The translations under genes were made by a program, and so were the position numbers. The notes beneath the pieces are model-generated. The model had not been told where the DNA came from and did no database searches. It saw nothing but the letters and a program-made list of their open reading frames with translations. Shown here piece by piece: positions 35,519 to 45,076 of a DNA stretch of 64,000 nucleotides; positions within the stretch are counted from its first letter, which is position 1, and every line of letters begins with the position of its first letter. The stretch covers positions 124,001-188,000 of the forward strand of contig NZ_JAJGRC010000001.1 in assembly GCF_020786625.1 (NCBI RefSeq), given 5' to 3'. This DNA comes from Salinicoccus sp. RF5 (GTDB taxonomy: Bacteria > Bacillota > Bacilli > Staphylococcales > Salinicoccaceae).

Positions 35519-37062
35519 ATTTAACAGTCATCATCATGTTCCTGGTGTTTGTTGGGGCAACATTGGTAATTACATATTTTGCTTCCAAGCGCACACAGTC
35601 CACGAATGACTTCTATACAGCAGGCGGAGGCCTGACAGGCTGGCAGAACGGCCTGGCAATTTCAGGTGACTATCTGTCGGCGGCTTCATTTCTGGGTATC
35701 GCTGGTGCAATCGCCCTGTGGGGATTCGATGGGTTCTTCTATAGTGTCGGCTATTTGACCGCTTATCTGGTCGTTCTGTATATCGTCGCAGAGCCACTCA
35801 GGAATTTGGGTAAATACACAGTTGCGGATATGATAGCCGCAAGGTTTGAATTGAAGAAAGTGCGGGCATTTGCAGCCCTCTCTTCCATCACGATCGTCAT
35901 CTTCTATATGCTTGCCCAGCTTGTTGGCGCAGGCGCACTGATACAGCTTCTATTTGATATACCGTACAGTGTCTCAGTCATCCTGGTAGGCATCATGATG
36001 ACGATCTATGTCCTGTTCGGTGGGATGACGGCGACGAGCTGGGTGCAGATGGTCAAAGCGGTACTGCTCATGATCGGTACGCTCATCATCTCTTTTCTTG
36101 TACTGCTCAACTTCAACTTCAATATATTCGCGATGTTCGGGGAGATGAAGAACATCACGGCACCCGAGCTGGAGGGTCCATTCCTCAATCCGGGATCCCA
36201 GGGTTCTTCGCCCCTCAATAACATTTCACTCATCGTCGCGCTGCTGTTCGGTACTGCAGGGCTGCCGCACATCCTCATGAGGTTCTTTACCGTCAAGGAT
36301 GCGAAGACGGCGAGAAGCTCCGTCATGTGGGCAACATGGATCATAGGCATCTTCTATATCCTGACGATCTTCCTCGGTTTCGGCGCTGCTGCACTGCTGA
36401 CGCGTGAAGAGATCATCGCTGCGAACCCTGCAGGCAACATGGCTGCACCACTCCTTGCTGAAAGGCTTGGGGGAGACTTCCTCATGTCCTTCGTCGCCGC
36501 GGTCGCATTCGCAACGATCCTCGCTGTAGTAGCCGGGCTGGTACTCTCCGGCGCAAGTGCATTTGCACATGATATATACGGTCAGGTGATAAAGAAGGGC
36601 AAGATGACGGACAGGGAACAGATGCTGGCGGCAAGGACTGCAGCTTTGAGCGTCAGTGTGCTGTCCATAATCCTTGCACTTTTCGCCCAGAACCAGAACG
36701 TGGCGTTCCTGGTCTCCCTGGCATTTTGTGTAGCCGCCAGTGCAAACCTTCCGGTCATCGTCTATACGATCTTCTGGAAGCGCTTCAACACACAGGGGGC
36801 GATTGCCGGCATCATCACAGGCTTGGTCGTATCACTGGTACTTGTCATCCTGAGTCCGAACGTAATGGACCCATCCGGAAATGCATTCATTGCCATGGAA
36901 CCGATATTCCCATTGGATAACCCTGCACTGATTTCTGTACCTGCAGGCTTTATCGGTGCCTTCCTCGGGACATTCCTCGGCAAGGCGGAATCCCACGAAA
37001 AGTATCGGGAGGTCAAGGTCAAATCGGTCACAGGCATATCCACTTCGGATGTTTCCCATTAG
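35515..37062 (+). CDS. sodium:solute symporter, acetate/monocarboxylate type (ActP/YwcA-like)
   Basis: A 515-residue SSS-family symporter with about 13 transmembrane helices. It begins with the family pattern RTQSTNDFYTAGGGLTGWQN, then LAISGDYLSAASFLGIAGAI (about 47-66) and carries GTAGLPHILMRFFTVKDAKT (about 240-259). These match ActP-type acetate/propionate/pyruvate carriers. The DUF485 partner and the upstream cre suggest uptake of overflow acetate under carbon-catabolite control, feeding the TCA genes next door. Exact substrate is not proven. Confidence 0.92.
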   Translation: MNLTVIIMFLVFVGATLVITYFASKRTQSTNDFYTAGGGLTGWQNGLAISGDYLSAASFLGIAGAIALWGFDGFFYSVGYLTAYLVVLYIVAEPLRNLGKYTVADMIAARFELKKVRAFAALSSITIVIFYMLAQLVGAGALIQLLFDIPYSVSVILVGIMMTIYVLFGGMTATSWVQMVKAVLLMIGTLIISFLVLLNFNFNIFAMFGEMKNITAPELEGPFLNPGSQGSSPLNNISLIVALLFGTAGLPHILMRFFTVKDAKTARSSVMWATWIIGIFYILTIFLGFGAAALLTREEIIAANPAGNMAAPLLAERLGGDFLMSFVAAVAFATILAVVAGLVLSGASAFAHDIYGQVIKKGKMTDREQMLAARTAALSVSVLSIILALFAQNQNVAFLVSLAFCVAASANLPVIVYTIFWKRFNTQGAIAGIITGLVVSLVLVILSPNVMDPSGNAFIAMEPIFPLDNPALISVPAGFIGAFLGTFLGKAESHEKYREVKVKSVTGISTSDVSH

Positions 37063-37112
37063 GTATAAGTTTATCTTATATGAATCAATAAGTTAATTAA
37101 TTGTTTCTTATG

Positions 37113-37142
37113 AAAGCGGTAATTTCTTTAGATTACCGCTTT
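37113..37142 (+). terminator. symporter operon terminator
   Basis: Perfect 11-bp stem AAAGCGGTAAT (37113-37123) / ATTACCGCTTT (37132-37142) with an eight-base loop, running into TTTTTCC. Confidence 0.85.
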
Positions 37143-37170
37143 TTCCTTTATGTAAGGGCTTTCGAGCATG

Positions 37171-37185
37171 ATAACGGTAATTTTT
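37171..37185. promoter_or_regulatory. possible CcpC/CcpE-type site upstream of citZ
   Basis: ATAA, seven bases, then TTTT matches the CcpC dyad ATAA-N7-TTAT except for one base. Its centre lies about 69 bases upstream of the predicted citZ transcription start, close to the known CcpC site position in Bacillus. Confidence 0.35.
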
Positions 37186-37213
37186 TCACAATATAATATA
37201 TTTTCTTGATTTA

Positions 37214-37241
37214 TTCACAAAGTTCTTGAATTTGATATAAT
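37214..37241 (+). promoter_or_regulatory. citZ operon promoter
   Basis: TTCACA (37214-37219), 16 bases, TATAAT (37236-37241) with an extended TGA just before the -10. The leader of about 45 bases can form a small AGCC/GGCT hairpin. Confidence 0.75.
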
Positions 37242-37293
37242 GGGGTAGAAGCCGAAGTGGCTATTCTATGAATTAATAAGAAGGAGAGTCAAT

Positions 37294-38409
37294 ATGTCTG
37301 ACAAAAAAGGTTTAGAAGGTATTGTAGCGGCCGAGTCCCGCATCAGCTCCATCATTGGTTCACAGCTGACTTATTGTGGCTATGAAATCGATGACCTTGC
37401 TGAAAATGCATCGTTCGAGGAAGTCGTCTTCCTGCTTTGGAACGATAGGCTCCCGAACCAATCAGAACTGGATGATTTCCAGGCGAAACTATTCGAGCAT
37501 ATGACACTCAACCCGAGAGTCTACAACCATTTCGAAGAATATGCTGCAGATAAGGTCCACCCGATGACGGGCATCCGTACTGCACTGTCATACCTTGCGC
37601 ATTTCGATCCGAATGCAGAAGATATGAGCGAAGAGGCGAACCAGGAAAAGGCGATCCGCATCCAGGCGAAGGTTGCATCCCTCGTTTCTGCATTCTCAAG
37701 GATCCGCAACGGTCAGGAAGTCGTGAAGCCGAAGGAAGGCCTGAGCTACGCAGCCAACTTCCTGTACATGCTGAACGGAGAAGAGCCGAATGACACTGAA
37801 GTTGAAGCGATGAACAAGGCGCTTGTACTTCATGCGGACCACGAACTCAATGCCTCCACATTCACTGCACGTGTATGTGTAGCAACGCTGTCGGATGTAT
37901 ATTCCGGTGTCACTGCAGCAGCAGGCGCCCTTAAAGGACCACTCCATGGCGGGGCCAACGAACGCGTGATGCAGATGCTTTCTGAAATCGACTCATCTGA
38001 TGATGTGGAAAGCTATCTCAAAGAGAAATTTGAGAACAAGGAAAAAATCATGGGCATGGGCCACCGTGTATATAAAGAAGGGGACCCACGCGCCAAATAC
38101 TTGAAGGATATGTCCAAGAAGCTGACCGAACAGATCGGCGAACCGGATCTTTATGAGAAATCAGTAAAGATTGCTGAAATCGTTGAGAGGGAGAAGGGCC
38201 TTCTTCCAAACGTCGACTTCTTCAGTGCGTCCGTGTACCACTCGCTCGGCATCGACCACGACCTGTTTACACCAATCTTTGCGATGAGCCGTGTTTCTGG
38301 ATGGCTTGCACATATCCTTGAGCAGTATCAGGACAACCGTCTGATCAGACCACGAGCCGAATATGTAGGCCAGATTGACAGAAAATACGAACCTATTGAA
38401 GAAAGATAA
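37294..38409 (+). CDS. citZ: citrate synthase
   Basis: A 371-residue type I citrate synthase condensing oxaloacetate and acetyl-CoA. Catalytic regions: LHADHELNASTFTARV (about 179-194), GPLHGGANERVMQML (about 215-229), MGMGHRVYKEGDPRAKY (about 252-268) and the catalytic Asp in NVDFFSASVYHSLGI (about 308-322). Short N-terminus and length are those of the dimeric Gram-positive enzyme. AAGGAGAG precedes ATG. First gene of the citZ-icd-mdh operon. Confidence 0.98.
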   Translation: MSDKKGLEGIVAAESRISSIIGSQLTYCGYEIDDLAENASFEEVVFLLWNDRLPNQSELDDFQAKLFEHMTLNPRVYNHFEEYAADKVHPMTGIRTALSYLAHFDPNAEDMSEEANQEKAIRIQAKVASLVSAFSRIRNGQEVVKPKEGLSYAANFLYMLNGEEPNDTEVEAMNKALVLHADHELNASTFTARVCVATLSDVYSGVTAAAGALKGPLHGGANERVMQMLSEIDSSDDVESYLKEKFENKEKIMGMGHRVYKEGDPRAKYLKDMSKKLTEQIGEPDLYEKSVKIAEIVEREKGLLPNVDFFSASVYHSLGIDHDLFTPIFAMSRVSGWLAHILEQYQDNRLIRPRAEYVGQIDRKYEPIEER

Positions 38410-38443
38410 GCGATCAAGATAAATAATTGGAGGAATAAATTCT

Positions 38444-39709
38444 ATGGCTAGTCAAAAAATCACTACAGACAACGGGGTACTCAACGTACCGGATCAACCT
38501 GTCATTCCATTCATCGAAGGAGACGGCATCGGCCCTGACATCTGGAGCGCAGCAAGTAAAGTGCTTGATGCAGCAGTTGAGAAAGCATACGACGGCAAAA
38601 AAGGCATCGAATGGAAGGAAGTCCTTGCGGGACAGAAAGCCTACGACAAGACTGGCGAATGGCTGCCGCAGGAAACGCTCGATACGATCGATGAATACCT
38701 GCTGGCCATCAAAGGGCCTCTCACAACGCCAATCGGCGGCGGCATCCGTTCCCTCAACGTTGCGTTGAGGCAGGAATTGGATCTCTTCACATGCCTTCGT
38801 CCGGTAAGGTATTTCGAAGGCGTACCTTCCCCGCTGAAGCGTCCGGAAGAGACTGACATGGTCATTTTCCGTGAGAACACTGAAGATATCTATGCGGGCA
38901 TTGAATTCCAGGAAGGTACTGATGATGTCAAGAAAGTCATCGATTTCCTGCAGAATGAAATGGGTGCAAAAAATATCCGTTTCCCTGAAACTTCCGGAAT
39001 CGGCATCAAACCAGTATCCAAAGAAGGAACGGAAAGGCTCGTCCGCTCTGCAATCAACTATGCGATCGACAACAACCGCCCGTCTGTAACGCTTGTCCAC
39101 AAAGGGAACATCATGAAGTTCACTGAAGGTGCATTCAAAGCATGGGGTTATGACCTTGCTGAGCGCGAATTCGGAGATAAGGTCTTCACGTGGAAAGAAT
39201 ATGACAAGATCGTCGAGGATGAAGGCAGGGAAGCGGCAGACAAAGCGCAGTCCGAAGCTGAAGCAGCAGGCAAAATCGTCATCAAGGACGCAATTGCAGA
39301 CATCTTCCTGCAGCAGATCCTCACACGTCCAAAAGACTTCGGTGTCGTAGCGACGATGAACCTGAACGGCGACTATGTTTCCGATGCACTTGCAGCGCAA
39401 GTCGGCGGAATCGGCATTGCACCAGGTGCAAACATCAACTATGAGACTGGACACGCCATCTTCGAAGCGACTCATGGTACGGCACCGAAGTACGCAGGAC
39501 TCGATAAGGTGAATCCATCTTCAGTCATCCTCTCCGGCGTATTGATGCTTGAGCACATCGGATGGCAGGAAGCGGCCGACCTCATCACGAAATCAATGGA
39601 GAAGACAATCGCCTCCAAAGTGGTCACTTATGACTTTGCCCGTCTCATGGATGGCGCAACAGAAGTGAAATGTTCCGAATTCGGAGATGAACTGATCAAA
39701 AACATGTAA
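38444..39709 (+). CDS. icd: NADP-dependent isocitrate dehydrogenase
   Basis: A 421-residue isocitrate dehydrogenase, second TCA step, supplying NADPH and 2-oxoglutarate. Substrate residues lie in [20 protein letters not shown] (about 94-113), metal residues in [20 protein letters not shown] (about 308-327), and the NADP adenine site in [12 protein letters not shown]. The Ser in GIRSLN is the site phosphorylated in enteric enzymes; no kinase gene is present here. GGAGG lies 12 bases before ATG, slightly long. The gap after citZ is 34 bases. Confidence 0.98.
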   Translation: MASQKITTDNGVLNVPDQPVIPFIEGDGIGPDIWSAASKVLDAAVEKAYDGKKGIEWKEVLAGQKAYDKTGEWLPQETLDTIDEYLLAIKGPLTTPIGGGIRSLNVALRQELDLFTCLRPVRYFEGVPSPLKRPEETDMVIFRENTEDIYAGIEFQEGTDDVKKVIDFLQNEMGAKNIRFPETSGIGIKPVSKEGTERLVRSAINYAIDNNRPSVTLVHKGNIMKFTEGAFKAWGYDLAEREFGDKVFTWKEYDKIVEDEGREAADKAQSEAEAAGKIVIKDAIADIFLQQILTRPKDFGVVATMNLNGDYVSDALAAQVGGIGIAPGANINYETGHAIFEATHGTAPKYAGLDKVNPSSVILSGVLMLEHIGWQEAADLITKSMEKTIASKVVTYDFARLMDGATEVKCSEFGDELIKNM

Positions 39710-39739
39710 TCATGTTTGATGACAAGGAGCGTGGACAGC

Positions 39740-40672
39740 ATGAACAGGAAGAAGATTTCAGTCATTGGTGCCGGATTTACCGGTGCCACGACAGCTTTCA
39801 TCGCTGCATCAAAAGCATTGGGTGACGTTGTATTGGTTGATATACCACAAGCTGAAGATCCGACCCGGGGCAAAGCCCTGGACATGTCGGAAGCGACGCC
39901 TGTGCTGGGTGTTGATGTGGACATTACAGGCACAAGCAGCTATGAAGACACAAAAGACTCCGATATCGTCATCATCACAGCAGGCATAGCCAGAAAGCCG
40001 GGTATGAGCAGGGATGACCTTGTGAAGACCAACCAGAAGGTGATGTCCGCCGTTACACGTGAAATCGTCAAATATTCACCGGACTGCTCAATCCTCGTCC
40101 TCACCAACCCGGTGGATGCCATGACCTACACTGTGTACAAGGAGTCGGGCTTCCCGAAGAACAGGGTGATCGGCCAATCCGGCGTCCTTGACACAGCGCG
40201 GTTCAGAACATTCATAGCCGAAGAGCTGAAGCTTTCCGTCCAGGATGTCCAAGGCTTCGTACTCGGCGGTCATGGTGATGATATGGTGCCATTGATACGC
40301 TATTCGAACGTAGGGGGCGTCCCTCTTACAAGCCTGCTGGACCAGGATAAGATTGATGCCATCATCGAACGCACACGGAAGGGTGGGGCGGAAATCGTCA
40401 ACCTGCTTGGCAGTGGTTCCGCATATTATGCACCTGCTGCAGCTCTTGTAGAAATGGCCGAAGCCATCCTTTCGGATCAGAAACGCGTACTTCCGGCAAT
40501 CGCATACCTTGAAGGCGAGTACGGCTATGAGGACATCTATCTTGGGGTGCCTACAGTGCTTGGCGCAGAAGGTATTGAGCGCATCATTGAACTGGAGCTC
40601 ACCGACGAAGAAAAGAGCGGGCTGGATAAATCCAAGGACTCTGTGACGAATGTCATGAACATGTTGAAATAA
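39740..40672 (+). CDS. mdh: malate dehydrogenase
   Basis: A 310-residue NAD-dependent malate dehydrogenase of the LDH-like Gram-positive type. It has the Rossmann loop [13 protein letters not shown] (about 7-19), catalytic loop arginines in [13 protein letters not shown] (about 78-90), [16 protein letters not shown] and the catalytic His in [15 protein letters not shown] at 39740 follows AAGGAG at 10 bases; an earlier in-frame TTG-ATG pair near 39716 is less likely. It ends the citZ-icd-mdh operon, the Bacillus arrangement that S. aureus lacks. Confidence 0.96.
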   Translation: MNRKKISVIGAGFTGATTAFIAASKALGDVVLVDIPQAEDPTRGKALDMSEATPVLGVDVDITGTSSYEDTKDSDIVIITAGIARKPGMSRDDLVKTNQKVMSAVTREIVKYSPDCSILVLTNPVDAMTYTVYKESGFPKNRVIGQSGVLDTARFRTFIAEELKLSVQDVQGFVLGGHGDDMVPLIRYSNVGGVPLTSLLDQDKIDAIIERTRKGGAEIVNLLGSGSAYYAPAAALVEMAEAILSDQKRVLPAIAYLEGEYGYEDIYLGVPTVLGAEGIERIIELELTDEEKSGLDKSKDSVTNVMNMLK

Positions 40673-40706
40673 TATTTGTAAAATTCAAGTATGGGTATTA
40701 TACTGG

Positions 40707-40731
40707 AAAGGCTGCCAACTGGCGGCCTTTT
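40707..40731 (+). terminator. citZ-icd-mdh terminator
   Basis: 10-bp stem AAAGGCTGCC / GGCGGCCTTT (one wobble) with an AACT loop and TTTTC tail, 35 bases after mdh. Confidence 0.8.
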
Positions 40732-40766
40732 CGGTTTATAGTTTAAAATGGGAGGAAATTTTTGAA

Positions 40767-42344
40767 ATGGAAGATAGTAGGAAGAAGGATGGTATTTTTC
40801 AGAAATTTCTTGATTTTGTAGAGTGGCTGGGCAATAAGCTGCCTCACCCGGTGACCTTGTTTGCGCTTCTTGCAGCGCTGACTCTGGTGGCATCCGCCAT
40901 TTTGGCAATGTTCGAAATTACGGTGGAACATCCGGGAGAAGATCAGGAAACTGTTTCAATCAATAATCTACTGGACAGTGAAGGAATAAGCTACATATTC
41001 TCAAGCATGACCGACAACTTCATCAACTTTGCGCCGCTTGGCGTAGTGCTTGTCACGATGCTTGGGATAGGTGTCGCTGAAAGATCCGGACTGATCAGTG
41101 CTGCATTGCGAGGCTTTGTGCTGTCAATACCGAAGCAGCTGATTACTGCCGGACTGGTATTTGCCGGTATCATGTCATCGCTCGCTTCCGACGCAGGATA
41201 TGTCGTGCTGCCGCCACTTGGAGCGGTGCTGTTCCTCGCGCTGGGAAGACATCCGCTCGCAGGGCTTGCAGCAGCATTTGCCGGTGTTTCTGCCGGCTTC
41301 TCTGCTAACCTGCTCCTCAGTGGAACGGACGCGATGCTTGCAGAACTTTCGATCGCAGCTGCATCAGTCATAGACCCCCAATATGCAGAGGGTATGAACG
41401 TGGCGATGAACTACTTCTTCATTGCAGCGAGTGTATTCCTGCTCACACTTGTAGGGTGGTTCGTCTCAGATAAGATCGTCGAACCGAGGCTTGGAAGCTT
41501 TGATCCGCAGAATGGTGATTCCACTGCAGTGGAGAACACTGATGAAATGAATCCTCTGAAGCCTGTCGAAAAGAAAGGGCTGATCTGGGCAATCATTTCT
41601 GCTGTTGTGGGCATCGCGCTTGCATCACTGCTCGTCGTACTGCCGAATTCTCCGATGCGTGGTGACGATTCCATAGGCAATTATATGGACACGATCGTCC
41701 AATCTCCGTTCATGAGTGATGGGCTGGTGCCAATCATCGCAATCCTCTTCTTCATACCAGGGCTCGTATATGGACTGATCACGCGCAGCATCAAGAACGA
41801 CAAGGATGTCGCCAACCAGATGACCGAAACGATGGCTGCCATGGGTATGTTCATCGTCCTGGCATTCACTGCCGGACAGTTCGTTGCATACTTCGCAGAA
41901 TCCAACATCGGTCTTGTCATCGGCGTGTATGGTGCAGAGCTGCTTGAAGCACTCAACCTTACCGGCATTCCATTGATCATCGGCTTCATGTTAGTAACGG
42001 CCGTGGTCAACCTCTTCATCGGAAGTGCCAGCGCCAAATGGGCGATGATGGCACCGATATTCGTGCCGATCATGATGCAGCTCGGATATTCTCCGGAACT
42101 GACGACTATGGCATACCGTGTTGCGGATTCATCCACGAACATCATCACACCACTGTTGACATACTTTGCGATCATCATCGCCTTTGCCCAGCAGTACGAT
42201 AAGAACATCGGCATTGGTACATTGATTTCCGTCATGCTGCCATATTCCATCTTCTTCTTCGTTACATGGGCACTCATGCTCATCGTATGGATGCTTTTCG
42301 GAATTCCGCTCGGACCGAATGCACCAATCGAATATACCGGATAA
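40767..42344 (+). CDS. AbgT-family transporter
   Basis: A 525-residue polytopic protein of the AbgT family (E. coli AbgT takes up p-aminobenzoyl-glutamate; MtrF is a sulfonamide/folate-catabolite exporter). Family features: N-terminal FLDFVEWLGNKLPHPVTLFA, paired hairpin regions with SGTDAMLAELS (about 191-201), and the C-terminal GSASAKWAMMAPIFVPIMMQ (about 412-431) followed by YRVADSSTNIITPL. Direction and substrate cannot be told. It is monocistronic, with terminators on both sides, and occupies the place of phoPR between the TCA operon and polA. Confidence 0.92.
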   Translation: MEDSRKKDGIFQKFLDFVEWLGNKLPHPVTLFALLAALTLVASAILAMFEITVEHPGEDQETVSINNLLDSEGISYIFSSMTDNFINFAPLGVVLVTMLGIGVAERSGLISAALRGFVLSIPKQLITAGLVFAGIMSSLASDAGYVVLPPLGAVLFLALGRHPLAGLAAAFAGVSAGFSANLLLSGTDAMLAELSIAAASVIDPQYAEGMNVAMNYFFIAASVFLLTLVGWFVSDKIVEPRLGSFDPQNGDSTAVENTDEMNPLKPVEKKGLIWAIISAVVGIALASLLVVLPNSPMRGDDSIGNYMDTIVQSPFMSDGLVPIIAILFFIPGLVYGLITRSIKNDKDVANQMTETMAAMGMFIVLAFTAGQFVAYFAESNIGLVIGVYGAELLEALNLTGIPLIIGFMLVTAVVNLFIGSASAKWAMMAPIFVPIMMQLGYSPELTTMAYRVADSSTNIITPLLTYFAIIIAFAQQYDKNIGIGTLISVMLPYSIFFFVTWALMLIVWMLFGIPLGPNAPIEYTG

Positions 42345-42348
42345 CAAC

Positions 42349-42375
42349 AAGGCGCAGCCCAGGCTGCGCCTTTTT
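42349..42375 (+). terminator. terminator of the AbgT-family gene
   Basis: Perfect 11-bp stem AAGGCGCAGCC / GGCTGCGCCTT with a two-base spacer (effective loop slightly larger) and TTTTT tail. Confidence 0.88.
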
Positions 42376-42467
42376 CTATGGATTAAACCGCCCTGGAAAT
42401 GTATAATCTGATATGAAGAGGCTGAGTTGGAGCGGCCGGGACGATTCAGCAGAGAGGAGATATTATA

Positions 42468-45068
42468 ATGAAGAAACTGATTCTGATAGATGGAAACAGC
42501 GTCGCTTTCCGTGCATTCTATGGACTGCCGCTGTTGAGCAACCAGAGCGGCCTGCATACGAATGCCATTTTCGGTTACGCAAGGCTTTTGGAGAAATTGA
42601 TTGCAGATGAGGCACCCACCCATTTCCTCGTTGCCTTCGATGCAGGAAAATCAACTTTCCGGCATAAGCAGTACGAAGAGTACAAGGGGGGCAGGCAGAA
42701 GATGCCGCCTGAACTGGGTGAACAGCTCGCCCCGATCCGCAGGCTGATCGATGCGTATGGCATCAAAAGGTATGAACTGGACGAATATGAAGCGGACGAC
42801 ATCATCGGTACCATGAGCAGGAAAGCGGATGAAGAAGGCTTCGAAACGATCATCATCACCGGAGACAGGGACCTCACCCAGCTGGCCAGTGCCAATACGG
42901 TCATCTATTATACGAAGAAGGGCATATCGGATATCGATAAATACACCCCGGAATATATCGAGGAGATATATGGACTTGATCCGGAACAGATCGTCGATCT
43001 GAAGGGCCTGATGGGGGACAAGTCCGATAATATACCTGGCGTGCCGGGCGTAGGCGAAAAGACGGCGCTTAAACTGCTCAAGAATCATGGCAGTGTGGAA
43101 GAAGTGCTGGAGCATCTGGATGAAGTCAAAGGGAAGAAGCTCAAGGAGAACCTCACTGCACACAAAGAGGATGCACTGATGAGCAAATCCCTCGCTACCA
43201 TCCACCGTGCCGTGCCCGTCGATTTCGGGATGGATGACCTGAAATTCACTGATGACAATGAACAGGAGAAGTATGAACTCTTCAAGGAGCTTGAGTTCGA
43301 CTCCCTGCTCAAGAACATGGAAGCCAGTGAAACGGAAGACAAGGTCGAGTTTTCCGACGAACGTGTGACGGACATGGAGGCGCTTCGGGAGGACATATCC
43401 TTCCATTTGGAAGTGCGGGCGGACAACTACCTGGTCCACAAGCCGGAATATGTTGCGGCCACCGATGGTGAACGCACTTTCGTCAGCCATATGGATGATG
43501 TGGATCCAGGACAGCTTGAAAGTTTCCTTGAGTCTAGAAGCACGATCAATGTGTATGACATCAAGCGCCAGATGGGTCTTCTCAGGCACCTGGACATCCA
43601 TTTTCAGGATTTCGATCATGACATCATGCTGGGCAGCTTCCTGCTTGATCCGTCCAAGAAGATCATCGACGTAGCAGAGACGGCGGCCCAGTTCAACATC
43701 AATATAGACAGTGATGACTATCACTACGGCAAGGGACGCAATGCCAAGGAACCGACGGGGGAGGCGCATTTCAAGTTCCTGAATGACAAGGTCATGGCTG
43801 TGCATAACGTGAGGAACAAAATGGATACTTCATTGGCAGAGGATGAAATGCTCGATCTGTGGAAAGATCTCGAAATTCCCCTGGCCAAAGTCCTTTCCGA
43901 GATGGAATACCGCGGCATCAGGGTGGATGCTTCACGCCTCAAGGAAATGGAGTCGGGAATAAAGGAACGGCTCGAGGAAATAGAAGAACGGATTTATACA
44001 CTTGCAGGTGAAGCGTTCAACATCAACTCGCCGAAGCAGCTCGGCCACATCCTTTTTGAAAAGCTGGAGCTCCCGGTCATCAAAAAGACGAAGACGGGCT
44101 ATTCGACAGCGGTCGGTGTACTGGAAGAGCTTCAGGATAAACATGATATCATCAAATACCTTCTGGATTACCGGACCCTCGCGAAACTCCAGTCCACCTA
44201 CGTCATCGGGCTCCAGGGGGAGATAAAGGAAGATTCGAAGATCCACACGCGCTTCAACCAGACGCTGGCACAGACAGGCCGTCTGTCATCCGTGGAACCG
44301 AACCTCCAGAACATACCCATCCGTATAGATGAGGGCAGGCGGATCAGGAAGGCATTCGTCCCGAAGGATGATGCGCACGTACTGCTGGCACTCGACTATT
44401 CGCAGATTGAACTGCGGGTGCTTGCACACATCACAGGGGACGAGACGATGACAAGCGCATTTACGAGTGATACTGATATCCATACAAAGACAGCAATGGA
44501 AGTCTTCAATGTGGAGCGTGAGGATGTCACATCCGAGATGCGGCGGAACGCCAAGGCCGTGAACTTCGGCATCGTGTACGGCATCAGTGATTATGGTCTC
44601 AGTCAGAACCTCGGCATCACACGCAAGGAGGCCAAGACGTTCATCGACAATTATCTGGATTCCTTCCCTGAGGTGAAGAACTTCATGAAGTCCATTGTGC
44701 AGGATGCCAAACGGGATGGCTATGTGAAGACGCTCCTCAACAGAAGGAGGTACATCCCGGACATACACAGCCGCAATTTCAATGCGAGAAGCTTTGCAGA
44801 ACGGACGGCCATGAACTCTCCGATACAGGGGAGTGCGGCAGATATCATCAAACTCGCCATGGTCAAGTACGAACAATCGGAAGCAGCACAGAAATTCAAT
44901 GCCGAATTGTTGCTCCAGATCCACGATGAACTGATTTTTGACATTCCGAGAGATGAAGTGGAAGATTTTATCCCGGTCATCAAGGAAATCATGGAGAATG
45001 CGATGGAACTTCGTGTTCCTCTTAAAGTGGATTATGGTTATGGCAATGACTGGTATGAAGTAAAGTAG
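42468..45068 (+). CDS. polA: DNA polymerase I
   Basis: An 866-residue Pol I for Okazaki-fragment processing and repair. N-terminal 5'-3' exonuclease (about 1-290: LIDGNSVAFRAFYGLP, ITGDRDLTQLA, GLMGDKSDNIPGVPGVGEKT). The middle 3'-5' exonuclease domain (about 300-465) lacks the DTE and later acidic motifs, so proofreading should be absent, as in Bacillus enzymes. The polymerase domain has LALDYSQIELRVLAHI (motif A), RRNAKAVNFGIVYG (O helix) and QIHDELIF (motif C). GAGGAG precedes the ATG. It leads into mutM and coaE. Confidence 0.98.
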   Translation: MKKLILIDGNSVAFRAFYGLPLLSNQSGLHTNAIFGYARLLEKLIADEAPTHFLVAFDAGKSTFRHKQYEEYKGGRQKMPPELGEQLAPIRRLIDAYGIKRYELDEYEADDIIGTMSRKADEEGFETIIITGDRDLTQLASANTVIYYTKKGISDIDKYTPEYIEEIYGLDPEQIVDLKGLMGDKSDNIPGVPGVGEKTALKLLKNHGSVEEVLEHLDEVKGKKLKENLTAHKEDALMSKSLATIHRAVPVDFGMDDLKFTDDNEQEKYELFKELEFDSLLKNMEASETEDKVEFSDERVTDMEALREDISFHLEVRADNYLVHKPEYVAATDGERTFVSHMDDVDPGQLESFLESRSTINVYDIKRQMGLLRHLDIHFQDFDHDIMLGSFLLDPSKKIIDVAETAAQFNINIDSDDYHYGKGRNAKEPTGEAHFKFLNDKVMAVHNVRNKMDTSLAEDEMLDLWKDLEIPLAKVLSEMEYRGIRVDASRLKEMESGIKERLEEIEERIYTLAGEAFNINSPKQLGHILFEKLELPVIKKTKTGYSTAVGVLEELQDKHDIIKYLLDYRTLAKLQSTYVIGLQGEIKEDSKIHTRFNQTLAQTGRLSSVEPNLQNIPIRIDEGRRIRKAFVPKDDAHVLLALDYSQIELRVLAHITGDETMTSAFTSDTDIHTKTAMEVFNVEREDVTSEMRRNAKAVNFGIVYGISDYGLSQNLGITRKEAKTFIDNYLDSFPEVKNFMKSIVQDAKRDGYVKTLLNRRRYIPDIHSRNFNARSFAERTAMNSPIQGSAADIIKLAMVKYEQSEAAQKFNAELLLQIHDELIFDIPRDEVEDFIPVIKEIMENAMELRVPLKVDYGYGNDWYEVK

Positions 45069-45076
45069 GTGGAGAA

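Noticed and set aside
37110-37125. cre-like sequence upstream of citZ
   Set aside because: It matches 14 of 16 positions but is the left arm of the symporter terminator, which explains it.
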